A stretch of DNA of 64,000 nt from contig JANYGZ010000098.1 in NCBI GenBank assembly GCA_025362235.1, forward strand, positions 1 through 64,000, read 5' to 3'. The position numbers and the translations under genes are program-made. The DNA comes from Ferruginibacter sp. Its GTDB lineage: Bacteria; Bacteroidota; Bacteroidia; Chitinophagales; Chitinophagaceae. A model generated the notes under the pieces. It had not been told where the DNA came from, did no database searches, and was given only the letters and a program-made list of their open reading frames with translations. This document shows, piece by piece, positions 27,496 to 36,716 of the stretch; the first letter of the stretch is position 1; the number at the start of each line of letters is the position of its first letter.

Positions 27496-28437
27496 TTAGG
27501 CGGGGCTATACCTTTTTCTCAATAAATGCATCATGTATACATTAATAGCCCATTGATCTGCCAATGGCTGATGGGTGTAAGGAATGGTGGGCATATAATC
27601 GGGTGGGCCAAATTCAGTTAATACCGTAAGTACTTCACCCTTTTGTTTTTTTATGGCAACGACGGCATCCCACCAAGCAAAATGTGCTTTTACTGCATCC
27701 TCCCATTCAGGAGCCCTCGGGTCGCTTACCTGCGGTCCTTCTGCATGGCCAATGCGGGCATGTAAATGATCGGTTCTTTGTATGGCAAGATTTACTGTTT
27801 CCTGCTGATCTGCCAACAAACTTTCGCTTACATTGCACCAATGCGATATATCCAGTGTAATTCTAAGTTCGGGTATTTGTTGCATAAAATTTTTAGCTAT
27901 TGGTGCTGCGAAAAGCATCCTTGAACGGTGTGTTTCGTGACAAATTTTTATACCAGTATCTTTTGCGAGGCCCAATGTAAAATCAATGATGGCTTTGTTT
28001 TCTTCGTAAGTAAAATAATCTTTGCCACTGTGGCAATTGATGTACAACGGGCGTTGATTTTTATTGGTAGCTGCAGCAGTGATCATTTGTTTAAAACTGG
28101 TAACATGTTCTGCATAATTGCTTTGATGCCCGGCGGTAAGAAAACCTACTTCCAGTGTATATTTTTTGAGTGCCATAAAAAGTTCATCGGCATCTTTTTG
28201 CGCAGTGGGCCACCATATTTCAATACCATCATAGCCTTCTTCTTTTACTTTGGCACAGTAAGCGTCTATGGTTCCCTGGTAGCCCCAATTGGTAGCCAGC
28301 ACTTTTAATTGAAAGCCTGTATTCATTTGATTGTTTTTTTGTGGTGATGCAAATACATCCAGTGATGCCAGCAATAAGGCGGTAGTGGCAGATGTGCTTG
28401 TTCGTAAAAAATTTCTTCTGTTAAATAACATAGTCAA
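27496..28437 (-). CDS. Tat-exported sugar phosphate isomerase/epimerase-like protein
   Basis: 313 residues. A twin-arginine signal (NRRNFLRT) is followed by a xylose-isomerase-like TIM barrel: YDGIEIWWPTA, HSGKDYFT, KICHETHRSRM, LDISHWC and HARIGHAEGPQ. These histidine/acidic clusters are the usual metal ligands. It probably rearranges or cleaves a sugar derivative in the periplasm. Lies in the planctomycete-type cluster, 133 bp after DUF1501. Confidence 0.88.
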   Translation of the reverse strand: MTMLFNRRNFLRTSTSATTALLLASLDVFASPQKNNQMNTGFQLKVLATNWGYQGTIDAYCAKVKEEGYDGIEIWWPTAQKDADELFMALKKYTLEVGFLTAGHQSNYAEHVTSFKQMITAAATNKNQRPLYINCHSGKDYFTYEENKAIIDFTLGLAKDTGIKICHETHRSRMLFAAPIAKNFMQQIPELRITLDISHWCNVSESLLADQQETVNLAIQRTDHLHARIGHAEGPQVSDPRAPEWEDAVKAHFAWWDAVVAIKKQKGEVLTVLTEFGPPDYMPTIPYTHQPLADQWAINVYMMHLLRKRYSPA

Positions 28438-28570
28438 TGGTCAATGGCGTGTTGTCAATAAAGTTAGGGTAGTTATTTTATATGATATGCCAGGGCCAGT
28501 TTGATTGATGAAATTTTTAAATTATTTACTTACATTATTAATCATCATTACCTATTGACCATTCACTACA

Positions 28571-30079
28571 TTAAGTCAAAATATCTGTAATTATTTTTCC
28601 CCTTGTATCCGTTAACCTAAAGGGTCTTCCCTGGAACTCGTAAGTAAATTTTTCATGATCAAAACCCAACTGGTTTAATATGGTGGCCTGTATATCAAAT
28701 GGCTCTACTTTACCACTAATGGCGCTATACCCTATCTCATCAGTTTCGCCATACGAAAAACCTTTTTTAATACCAGCCCCGGCCATCCACATCGTAAATG
28801 CTTCTGTATGATGGTCCCTGCCCTTATAAGGATTTTGTTTGCCCTCCCTGTTTTCCGCCATGGGTGTCCTGCCAAATTCTCCACCCCATACTACCAGCGT
28901 TTCTTCCAGCAGGCCACGTTGCTTTAAATCGAGTATCAGTGCGGTAATGCATTTATCAACCGAGCGGCATTTATTGATAAAGCCAAGGTCAATAGCAAGG
29001 CTTGCTTCGGTGCCATGACTGTCCCAACCCCAGTCGAATAACTGCACAAAGCGTACACCTTTTTCAACCAGTTTCCTTGCTAACAAAACATTGTTGGCAA
29101 AAGATCCCTGGCCAGGTTTGGTGCCATACATTTCATGAATATAAGCAGGTTCATTACTGATATCCATTACCTCCGGTGCGGCAATCTGCATTTTAAAAGC
29201 CATTTCATATTGCGAAATACGGGAAAGGATTTCAGGGTCGTTGTAGGCTTTATATTCTTCTGCATTTACCTCGTTAATGGCATCAATACTTGCCTTGCGT
29301 AAATCCCTGTTCATTCCTTCGGGGTCTTTTATAAACAGTACGGGATCGCCTTCGCTGCGGCATTGAACACCCTGGTACACACTTGGTAAAAAGCCACTGC
29401 CCCAAACACTTTTACCTGCATCGGGGTTTTTGCCGCCACTGGTCAACACTACAAAGCCGGGCAGGTTTTGATTTTCTGTTCCCAGCCCATAGGTTGCCCA
29501 GGAACCTAAACTTGGCCGGCCTAAGCGGGCAGAACCAGTATGCACCATCAGTTGTGCAGGAGCATGGTTAAACTGGTCGGTTGTTACCGCTTTTAAAAAA
29601 CTAAGCTCATCAACAATACTTGCCAAATGCGGCATATTTTCGCTTACCCATGTACGTGAGTTTCCGTATTTTGCAAATTTTGCCTGAGGCCCCAGCATTT
29701 TTGGAACACCTCTTATAAAGGCAAATTTTTTCCCTTCCAATAAAGATGGGGGACAATCCTGTCCATCCATTTTCATCAGCTCGGGTTTGTAATCAAAAAG
29801 TTCCAGTTGTGAAGGTGCACCAGCCATGTGCAGGTAAATAACACTTTTTGCCCTTGCTGCAAATGGAGGCAGTTTGGGCATCAGCGGATGAGCAGGGTCA
29901 AAAGCAATACTGTTCGATGGACTAGGTGAATTAGTACAACTGCCAAACATAGAACCAAAAGCAAGTACACCCAAACCCATGGCACTTTCTTTTAAAAAGT
30001 GCCGACGTGTTTGCATAGTTATCACGGCCCTTTCTGCTTCTTTCAGCAACCGTTGGTTATGTAATTCTTTTTGTGTCAT
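28571..30079 (-). CDS. DUF1501 domain protein, Tat-exported
   Basis: 502 residues. RRHFLKESAMGLGVLAFGS is a twin-arginine signal. AKSVIYLHMAGAPSQLELFDYKPEL is diagnostic of DUF1501, a sulfatase-like fold; WDSHGTEA, VVWGGEFGRTPM and DHHTEAFTMWMAG carry likely metal ligands. In planctomycetes DUF1501 genes almost always follow PSD1 cytochrome genes. Here the PSD1 gene lies upstream but an ORF6N gene separates them. Substrate unknown. Confidence 0.92.
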   Translation of the reverse strand: MTQKELHNQRLLKEAERAVITMQTRRHFLKESAMGLGVLAFGSMFGSCTNSPSPSNSIAFDPAHPLMPKLPPFAARAKSVIYLHMAGAPSQLELFDYKPELMKMDGQDCPPSLLEGKKFAFIRGVPKMLGPQAKFAKYGNSRTWVSENMPHLASIVDELSFLKAVTTDQFNHAPAQLMVHTGSARLGRPSLGSWATYGLGTENQNLPGFVVLTSGGKNPDAGKSVWGSGFLPSVYQGVQCRSEGDPVLFIKDPEGMNRDLRKASIDAINEVNAEEYKAYNDPEILSRISQYEMAFKMQIAAPEVMDISNEPAYIHEMYGTKPGQGSFANNVLLARKLVEKGVRFVQLFDWGWDSHGTEASLAIDLGFINKCRSVDKCITALILDLKQRGLLEETLVVWGGEFGRTPMAENREGKQNPYKGRDHHTEAFTMWMAGAGIKKGFSYGETDEIGYSAISGKVEPFDIQATILNQLGFDHEKFTYEFQGRPFRLTDTRGKIITDILT

Positions 30080-30124
30080 AAATATATGTATGTTCCGGGG
30101 TTTTACTAATAAATTATTGCTTGT

Positions 30125-30676
30125 TCATGCTTTATTACCTTCATCACCCGGTTTAAAACCTATCATTGTTCTTTTTACTTTTGGGGCATCAAGCAATAGT
30201 TTTAAAGCTTCAAATACTACGGCTATATCCTGTTTGTTTTCTGATACATCTTTTTCCAATTTTTCGAGTTTCAATAAAATATCTTTATTTGTTAATAGCA
30301 GTTCCCGTATTTTAGTAAATATCCTTATGATTTGAATATTTACCTGGATTGCAACCGGGCTATTTAATACACTTGACAGCATTGCCACCCCTTGTTCGGT
30401 AAAAGCATATGGTAATTTTCTTCTGCCTCCCCAACTTGAAGTCGCAAATTGCGACTTCAAGTTTTCAAACTCTTGTATAGTTAATTGAAACATGAAATCC
30501 TCCGGAAACCTTTCTGAATTTCTTTTCACCTGTTCATTTAATCTTTTTGTTTCTACCTGGTAAAGTTCAGCTATTTCCTCATCCAGCATAACTTTTTGAC
30601 CACGAATCAAATATATTTTGCTCAATAAAACTTCTTCCGGAATCATTAATTGTATTTGCTTTTTAACCTTCGCCAT
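30125..30676 (-). CDS. ORF6N domain DNA-binding protein (copy 2)
   Basis: 184 residues from ATG 30676 (MAKVKKQIQ). The ORF track begins at a TTG codon 16 residues earlier, but those residues (MKSQFVTSN) are read from an upstream palindrome, so I prefer the ATG. The ORF6N domain shows IYLIRGQKVMLDEEIAELYQ, FPEDFMFQL, and LPYAFTEQGVAMLSSVL. A coiled-coil tail (LLKLEKLEKDVSENKQ) follows. It resembles copy 1 at 651 and has palindromes within and upstream. It sits between two genes that normally form an operon, as if inserted. Confidence 0.86.
   Translation of the reverse strand: MAKVKKQIQLMIPEEVLLSKIYLIRGQKVMLDEEIAELYQVETKRLNEQVKRNSERFPEDFMFQLTIQEFENLKSQFATSSWGGRRKLPYAFTEQGVAMLSSVLNSPVAIQVNIQIIRIFTKIRELLLTNKDILLKLEKLEKDVSENKQDIAVVFEALKLLLDAPKVKRTMIGFKPGDEGNKA
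30433..30463. repeat. ORF6N palindrome, copy 2a (inside the coding region)
   Basis: Perfect 15-bp arms AACTTGAAGTCGCAA, A, TTGCGACTTCAAGTT, read as LKSQFATS in the ORF6N protein. Confidence 0.9.
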
Positions 30677-30694
30677 ATCCAACTTTTTATCGAT

Positions 30695-30729
30695 TAAGTT
30701 TGAGGTCACAAATTGTGACTTCAAACTTA
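30695..30729. repeat. ORF6N palindrome, copy 2b (upstream)
   Basis: TAAGTTTGAGGTCACAA, A, TTGTGACTTCAAACTTA: 17-bp arms with one mismatch, 18 bp before the ATG. Read in frame with the gene it gives LKSQFVTSN. Confidence 0.88.
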
Positions 30730-30741
30730 TTTTGTTTTGGG

Positions 30742-30760
30742 AAATTGTGTATCACAATTT
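30742..30760. repeat. ORF6N-linked palindrome, copy 2c (everted half-sites)
   Basis: AAATTGTG, TAT, CACAATTT: the same half-sites in the opposite order, 13 bp beyond copy 2b. Confidence 0.65.
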
Positions 30761-30798
30761 TTGACATAAAGTGATTTAAATTTAATAGTGTAGAATCT

Positions 30799-30823
30799 CT
30801 AAGGTCACAATCTGTGACCTTAG
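30799..30823. repeat. ORF6N palindrome, copy 2d (upstream)
   Basis: CTAAGGTCACA, ATC, TGTGACCTTAG: 11-bp perfect arms, about 120 bp before the ORF6N start codon. Confidence 0.85.
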
Positions 30824-30941
30824 TAGTAAATTTTGTTCTGCTTGTTTTTAATCAAGCTTTACAACGTAGTCCCAATATTCTGGATTTACTTTACATAACA
30901 ACGATTCGACCAAACAATAACTCATCACTCCTAACTCATCA

Positions 30942-33704
30942 CTAATTCTTCGTAACCACTTCATCTAAATTCAATATAGCATTTGCCACTACTATTAATG
31001 CCGCTGTTTCCGCATTGGTATGTTCATTTATTCCACCCACCATTTCACATGCATTATTTGCATTGTTCTTAAACTGGCTGTAGGCTGTTTTGTATAAATT
31101 CATCAGCGCCTGTAAACTTTTGTCGTCGACAGTATGTTGCGTCGCCAACTGGTATCCTGTTTTAATTTGTTGCTGTACAACAGTACCGGCAAGTTTTTGC
31201 ATGCGGTAAGCAAAATGCCTAGCAAGGTCAATGTAAGCAGAATCATTTAAAGAAGTGAGTGCCTGCAAAGGCGTGTTGGTTCTTATGCGGCGCACGGTAC
31301 ATACTTCACGGGAAACTCCGTCGAAAGTTAGCATGGAGGGATAAGCAGCAGAACGTTTCCAATAGGTATACAGGGCCCGGCGGTATTGATCTTCATTTTT
31401 ACTTTGCACCCATTCTGCACCATTCCAGGGCGAAAGCCAGATACCTTTTGGCTGGTAAGGAAATACGCTGGGGCCATACATTTTGTTGCTGATTACTCCG
31501 CTGATACAAAGCGCCTGGTCGCGTATTTGTTCTGCGGATAATCTTACCCTTGCATAGCGTGCATATAATTTATTGTAAGGATCTTTCTGTAACTGCTCCG
31601 GTGATATTTTAGAATCCTGCCGGTAGGTGGCACTTAGCACTATGGTTTTAAGTAGTTTTTTTACGCTCCATTTGTCACCGTGTATAAACTGGTAACTCAG
31701 CCAGTCTAACAGTTCCTGGTGTGTAGGTGCTGTACCCTGCGATCCCATATCTTCCAGCGTTTCAACAAGGCCTGTACCAAACAATTGTTCCCAAACACGG
31801 TTTACCATTGTACGGGCGGTTAATGGATTTTGTGTAGATGTTAACCATTGCGCCATACCCATTCGGTTTGCTGGTGCATTTGCTGGCAATACACCCAATG
31901 AAAGTGGAATACCCGGTTGTACTGCTGCACCTTTTACGAGCCAGTTACCCCTTTCAAATACATACGAAGTGCGATGCATATTTTTTGGGTTGTCCATCAT
32001 CACCGGTGTGGTGGGTACATTTACATTTATCAATTGCCAGTATTTTTTTTCAGCACTGTCATAACCGGGTTTGCCCGCTTCAGCAATATCGTTGGTAAAA
32101 TAGAACCAATCAAACAAAGCACCGGTATCACCAGGTTTTTTAAGCAGGTGATTGGTGTAAGTAAAATAAAGATGGTGCATACCGCTTTGTGCAGCCAATG
32201 CTGTCTGGCTGATTGTCCATCCATTTTTAGATTTCTTCAGCGGAACAGTTGCAATAACAGACCCGTTTGGCTCATCAATATGTATCTGCCAGGTGCCTCC
32301 TTCAGCATTTCCCTGGTAACGGAAAATTAATTGTGTGCGGTTGGTTAAATCAACATTTTTTAACCGGCAAAGCGCATTGTTACGCAATGCCAGCCATTTG
32401 GTATCTGACAGTTCGCTATTGGTAAAACTATCGCAGGTAAGACTGTTATAGGCAGGCTGCCATGTTTTTAAAAAGATAAAGGCTTCTTTTGCTTTTTCGG
32501 GTGTGGAGTTTTTTTGCAGCCAGTTGGTAAGATTGGCCAATTCATTTTTAAGGCTATCGTTAAAATGCCGCAGCAGGGGATAATCAGCTTCGGTGTCTTC
32601 ATCCCGGCTATCATTGTAAAAGGCTAAAAATTTATAATAGTCTTCGTGCTTAAAAGGATCATACGGATGGCTATGGCATTGTACGCAGGCAAACGTAGTA
32701 CCCATTGTTGCCTGCCAGGTGGTATTTACCCTGTCCATTACAGCAGCAGTCCTAAATTCTTCATTGTCTGTTCCGCCTTCGTCGTTTGTCATGGTATTGC
32801 GCTGAAAGGCTGTCGCAATAAGGTCTTCATCAGTTGGATGCGGTAACAAATCACCGGCTATTTGCCTGGTGAGAAAACTATCATAGGGCATATCCTGGTT
32901 AAAGGCATTGATGAGCCAGTCCCGGTAATGCCAGATGTTGCGGCTATCATCTCTTTCATATCCCTTTGTGTCGGCATACCTTGCAAGATCCATCCATAGC
33001 GCCGCCCATTTTTCACCAAAATGAGGAGAAGCCAGCAAAGAATCTACAAGATTTAAGTACGCTTTTTCGCTGTTGTCATCCAGGTATTGCTTTGCAATTT
33101 TTTCCGGTGCAGGCATACCAATAATATCAAGGCTTACACGGCGCAGTAATGTTTGTTTATTGGCCTGCGGCGAAGCAGATAAATCAGTGCCTTTCCATTT
33201 TACTTCTATAAAATTATCTATCGGATTACTGGCCCACTTGCTTTTCGTTTTAAATAAACCGAAGAAAGAAGATGGTTGAGGAACCGGTATTTCTTTTACA
33301 GGGGTATAGGCCCAATGTTCACCCCAGCGGGCACCTTCATCAATCCATCTTGTAAGTATATCAATATCTTCTTTTGATAAATGATCATGTTTGTAGGGCA
33401 TCCTTTCTTCCGGATCTTTCAGGGTAAGCCGTCGTATCATTTCGCTGTTGGCTGCATCTCCCGGAACAATGGCCCTTTTGCCGGATTCTGTTTTGCCCAG
33501 CAATGCCTCTTCCCGAAACAGCAGATTAAAACCCGCTTTTTGTTTTACCCCGCCGTGGCAGGTAATGCAATTTTTATTGATGATGGGTTTTACCTGGGTA
33601 GTAAAATCAACCGCTGGCCGTTTGGTTATATACAAAAAACTGCTGGCTGCAATTAACAACAGTATGGTGACTACAGTAAATTTTTTTGATGGCAAGCCCG
33701 GCAT
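30942..33704 (-). CDS. PSD1 and planctomycete-type cytochrome C protein (DUF1549/DUF1553)
   Basis: 920 residues. One N-terminal membrane segment (VVTILLLIAASSFLYI) is followed by a cytochrome domain with CITCH and PGDAANSEMIRRLTL..RMPYKHD. The DUF1549 domain (RRVSLDIIGMPAP, FGEKWAALWMDLARYADTKG) and the DUF1553 domain (NPLTARTMVNRVWEQLFGTGLVETLEDMG, HQELLDWL, SYRxS-like SATYRQDS, RLSAEQIRDQAL) follow. A CVQCHSHPYDP motif may hold a second haem. Such proteins, paired with DUF1501, are thought to act in periplasmic breakdown of complex polysaccharides in planctomycetes; function is not proven. Confidence 0.92.
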   Translation of the reverse strand: MPGLPSKKFTVVTILLLIAASSFLYITKRPAVDFTTQVKPIINKNCITCHGGVKQKAGFNLLFREEALLGKTESGKRAIVPGDAANSEMIRRLTLKDPEERMPYKHDHLSKEDIDILTRWIDEGARWGEHWAYTPVKEIPVPQPSSFFGLFKTKSKWASNPIDNFIEVKWKGTDLSASPQANKQTLLRRVSLDIIGMPAPEKIAKQYLDDNSEKAYLNLVDSLLASPHFGEKWAALWMDLARYADTKGYERDDSRNIWHYRDWLINAFNQDMPYDSFLTRQIAGDLLPHPTDEDLIATAFQRNTMTNDEGGTDNEEFRTAAVMDRVNTTWQATMGTTFACVQCHSHPYDPFKHEDYYKFLAFYNDSRDEDTEADYPLLRHFNDSLKNELANLTNWLQKNSTPEKAKEAFIFLKTWQPAYNSLTCDSFTNSELSDTKWLALRNNALCRLKNVDLTNRTQLIFRYQGNAEGGTWQIHIDEPNGSVIATVPLKKSKNGWTISQTALAAQSGMHHLYFTYTNHLLKKPGDTGALFDWFYFTNDIAEAGKPGYDSAEKKYWQLINVNVPTTPVMMDNPKNMHRTSYVFERGNWLVKGAAVQPGIPLSLGVLPANAPANRMGMAQWLTSTQNPLTARTMVNRVWEQLFGTGLVETLEDMGSQGTAPTHQELLDWLSYQFIHGDKWSVKKLLKTIVLSATYRQDSKISPEQLQKDPYNKLYARYARVRLSAEQIRDQALCISGVISNKMYGPSVFPYQPKGIWLSPWNGAEWVQSKNEDQYRRALYTYWKRSAAYPSMLTFDGVSREVCTVRRIRTNTPLQALTSLNDSAYIDLARHFAYRMQKLAGTVVQQQIKTGYQLATQHTVDDKSLQALMNLYKTAYSQFKNNANNACEMVGGINEHTNAETAALIVVANAILNLDEVVTKN

Positions 33705-33861
33705 GTTACAGTTCCTTTTTATTATCTAAAAATACCAATATTTGCTGGAATTTTTGGAAGCATTTAAAGTATATCCTTAATAGTAGCAGATATTGTGTAG
33801 CCGTGCTTTCAAACTTAAAACAATTAGTTTAATATTTCAAAAAGCGAAGCAAAGCTTTGAC

Positions 33862-34143
33862 TTATTTTATTTTTCTGAGCTTCTTGATTCTGACTGGGCG
33901 ACAGGAGCCATGAATAATACCTAAAATGATTATTTCATTGATTTTAATTCGATAAATGACAGGCCATGAATAGCAGGTTGCTTTTCGGTAAATTTTACCC
34001 TTGGTAGGAATTTCTTCACACTGACGGAAAAGAAATGGACTGGCGGTAATGCGGTCAATGGTTGCTAATAATGCATCACCCACTTTAATTGCATTGAGTG
34101 GCTGTTGATTAACCAGTAATCTCATCGATGTTCTGCAAGGCAT
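33862..34143 (-). CDS. RelE/ParE superfamily toxin
   Basis: 93 residues from ATG 34143; ATG 34125 (MRLLVNQQPLNAI) is an equally likely start. The pattern of two helices then IYRKATCYSWPVIYRIKINEIIILGIIHGSCRP fits the RelE/ParE fold. It begins 12 bp after the putative antitoxin. Confidence 0.78.
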   Translation of the reverse strand: MPCRTSMRLLVNQQPLNAIKVGDALLATIDRITASPFLFRQCEEIPTKGKIYRKATCYSWPVIYRIKINEIIILGIIHGSCRPVRIKKLRKIK

Positions 34144-34155
34144 TGAGAGAAACCT

Positions 34156-34407
34156 TTACAGTGTAAGTTTTTGCAGTTGTTTTCTTTTGTTCGCCCATTT
34201 TGCTTTGGCTTCTCTTAATGAGATATTTGGTGAATCTTCCGAAGTATGAACCCAGTTTTGAAATGCTTCAAGGCTCATTGCTTCTCCTCCTAAGGCGGGA
34301 GAAGCAAATTCTTTTTTTTCAATGATACGGATAAAATGCTTTTCCTCTAAAGCATGAAGCGCCTTAAGACCATTATCATCTGTTATTTGAATTGTAAGTG
34401 TTTGCAT
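34156..34407 (-). CDS. Antitoxin partner of the 33.9-kb RelE/ParE toxin
   Basis: 83 residues. The sequence LTIQITDDNGLKALHALEEKHFIRIIEK is a short strand-helix-strand as in Bacteroidota antitoxins, and LREAKAKWANKRKQLQKL is a likely toxin-binding helix. Position before the toxin supports the call; no similarity to the 25.3-kb antitoxin is evident. Confidence 0.72.
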   Translation of the reverse strand: MQTLTIQITDDNGLKALHALEEKHFIRIIEKKEFASPALGGEAMSLEAFQNWVHTSEDSPNISLREAKAKWANKRKQLQKLTL

Positions 34408-34579
34408 TTTTCAAGACTATGTTGCGTATATAAAAATACGCAAATTATTTCTAAGGTGGAAACTGCCTTAAATACCTTGGAGATTTCTTATAATGTCATA
34501 GATGCAGAATTGCAAGAATTTTATTCAATGGTAAAAAAATTATGTGTGTATATTCGGTAAAATACAACCAGCATAATTT

Positions 34580-35452
34580 ATGCGCCCACATAAAAAACCT
34601 TTTGCAGAAATTATTTTTATTTACCTAATCATTGGTTTTTGTGGATTTTTATGCTACAGGTTTTTACCGTTTGAAAATAAAACATGGGGATTTTTTGCAG
34701 CAGATTTAGTGATGACAGTTGTTACATTTATATTTTCACTGTACAAAAAAAACAGCAGTGTATATGATGCTTATTGGTCGGTTATTCCTTTTTATTTTAT
34801 TGTATTGTGGTGGATCAATACATATCAATCATGGGGTATAGCGCAGTACACCACTGCCCTGGTGATAAGTTTTTGGTCGTGGCGTTTAACGCATAACTGG
34901 TACAGAAGCTGGCGGGGATGGGATCATGAAGATTGGCGTTACGTAAATTTTAGAAAACAATTTGGAAAATATTTTCTGCCCATCAATTTTTTAGCCATTC
35001 ATTTATATCCAACTTGCATTGTATTTCTTAGCATGAGTGGTTTATTTTTTTTGTATGATGGAAACACAAAAAATGTAAACGTATTTTTTATTGCGGGTAA
35101 TATCATTGCACTGGCAGGTGTTTTATTTGAGCTGGTTGCAGATAACACATTGTATAAAAACCGAAATAATCCTGGCAGGGTAAAGCACAGCATCATCAGG
35201 GAAGGTATATGGAACCATACCCGTAACCCTAATTATTTAGGCGAGATATTATTCTGGATTGGGCTGGCGATAACAGGGCTGGCAGCTTCAGCACCAGCCT
35301 GCACATGCCTTGGCGCCATAGGCATGGTATTAATGTTTTTGTTTGCCTCTATCCCTATGAAAGAAAAAAGACTGTCTGCAACATACGATGATTTTGAAAA
35401 ATACAAAGCAGAAGTACCGATGCTGTTACCAATGCCATCTAAAAAATCATAG
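34580..35452 (+). CDS. DUF1295 (steroid 5-alpha-reductase-like) membrane protein
   Basis: 290 residues with about seven membrane segments. WSWRLTHNWYRSWRGWDHEDWRY and the C-terminal GIWNHTRNPNYLGEILFWIGLA are the DUF1295 signatures, related to steroid 5-alpha-reductases and isoprenylcysteine methyltransferases, with RNPNYLGE as the NADPH/cofactor region. The substrate is unknown. Convergent with a sterol-desaturase-family gene. Confidence 0.9.
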   Translation: MRPHKKPFAEIIFIYLIIGFCGFLCYRFLPFENKTWGFFAADLVMTVVTFIFSLYKKNSSVYDAYWSVIPFYFIVLWWINTYQSWGIAQYTTALVISFWSWRLTHNWYRSWRGWDHEDWRYVNFRKQFGKYFLPINFLAIHLYPTCIVFLSMSGLFFLYDGNTKNVNVFFIAGNIIALAGVLFELVADNTLYKNRNNPGRVKHSIIREGIWNHTRNPNYLGEILFWIGLAITGLAASAPACTCLGAIGMVLMFLFASIPMKEKRLSATYDDFEKYKAEVPMLLPMPSKKS

Positions 35453-35513
35453 TCGTATAATTGAAGCCGGGCTTTGCAATAAAAACTGTCTTCCAATAAA
35501 ACATTGCGGCTAC

Positions 35514-36512
35514 TCATAACCCATCTATCTTTTGCTGTTGTAAAAATTCCCGTTTAACTGCGCTGGCTGTTTTATGCTGGCCTGTATGGCTCCAGCCCGG
35601 CGCCATGATGATATATAATAATTTGTTTTTTATTCCGGGCGCTTTTATTACATCTTTTGCCAGGGCAGCAATTTCACCAAAATAAACATCCCAAAAATTT
35701 TGCGCATTCATGTTGCGGGTTATGCCATAAACGGGCGGCTCATTTTCTTTCTCTTGGCGCAGTGTTCCAAATACCCGGTCCCATATATTCAACAGGTTAC
35801 AAAAATTGGTATCCATATACAAGGGGTTTTTTGCATGGTGTACCCGGTGGTGAGACGGCGTAAGTATAATACGGTTCAAAAAGCCCATGCGCCCGTCTTT
35901 AAGTATATTTTCGCCTACATGAATAAACCCTCCCCATGTGCCATCAATAAACATAATAAAAAATAACAGGGGTGGGTTTACCCCCAGCAAAATACAGATA
36001 GAAGTACGTATCACATCTGCATAAGGCGCTTCCAGGAAAAAATGCGCATAGGTTACCGAAAGGTTCATTTGCTCTGGTGCATGGTGGGTTGAATGCAGGC
36101 ACCAGAACAGCCTTACTTTATGCCCCAGGTAATGATATACAAAATGGGCAAGCTCCCAAACAATATATCCATAAATAAACCAGTACCACGTAAACGTAGT
36201 GGTAATAAGGGCGTATGGTAGCAAAAGCCCAATACAAAAAGCAACAGCCGCAATTGAAATAAACCTGCCGATAAAACTGTTAAAAACATAAATAAAAAAT
36301 ATCACTTTATAATGGGCTATTTTAAACCTTTTATAAAAAGCCGCTCTTATAATTTCAATAATCAAAATAAAGGGAATCAGGGGCGCCAGCGCAGACGTAA
36401 TACCATCAAGGGTTTTCAGCGAGCTGTAGTCGTTTGTTTTAAACATTTCCAGCCACGCATTAATGCTTAAAAACGAAATCAGTTCATTGTATAATTGCTG
36501 GAAAATTTCCAT
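35514..36512 (-). CDS. Sterol desaturase / fatty acid hydroxylase family protein
   Basis: 332 residues, five or six membrane segments. The di-iron histidine boxes are present: HFVYHYLGH, HSTHHAPEQMN and HRVHHAKN, spaced as in the family. Members hydroxylate or desaturate sterols, carotenoids, ether lipids or fatty acids. The substrate cannot be told. It is convergent with the DUF1295 gene with 61 bp between their ends. Confidence 0.92.
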   Translation of the reverse strand: MEIFQQLYNELISFLSINAWLEMFKTNDYSSLKTLDGITSALAPLIPFILIIEIIRAAFYKRFKIAHYKVIFFIYVFNSFIGRFISIAAVAFCIGLLLPYALITTTFTWYWFIYGYIVWELAHFVYHYLGHKVRLFWCLHSTHHAPEQMNLSVTYAHFFLEAPYADVIRTSICILLGVNPPLLFFIMFIDGTWGGFIHVGENILKDGRMGFLNRIILTPSHHRVHHAKNPLYMDTNFCNLLNIWDRVFGTLRQEKENEPPVYGITRNMNAQNFWDVYFGEIAALAKDVIKAPGIKNKLLYIIMAPGWSHTGQHKTASAVKREFLQQQKIDGL

Positions 36513-36585
36513 AAATAATTTTAAGTAATAATAAAAATCAATGAATGCGTAAATATAAAAATATACCAGCCAATGAAGAAAATAA

Positions 36586-36684
36586 TTTCACACAATGCAC
36601 ACAACAAGAACAACGGTTACAAAGTAATACACCATGCAGCAATACTTTTTGTGTTCTTTGTATACTTAGTGTTCTTTGCCGAAA
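36586..36684. repeat. Dispersed ~100-bp inverted repeat, copy 2
   Basis: Begins TTTCACACAATGC and ends TTCTTTGCCGAAA. Central part has ACAAAGTAATAC and TTTGTATACTTAG, closely matching copy 3 just 33 bp away. Confidence 0.85.
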
Positions 36685-36716
36685 CCAATAAGAGATTGTC
36701 TTTTAGGGCAGATTAA

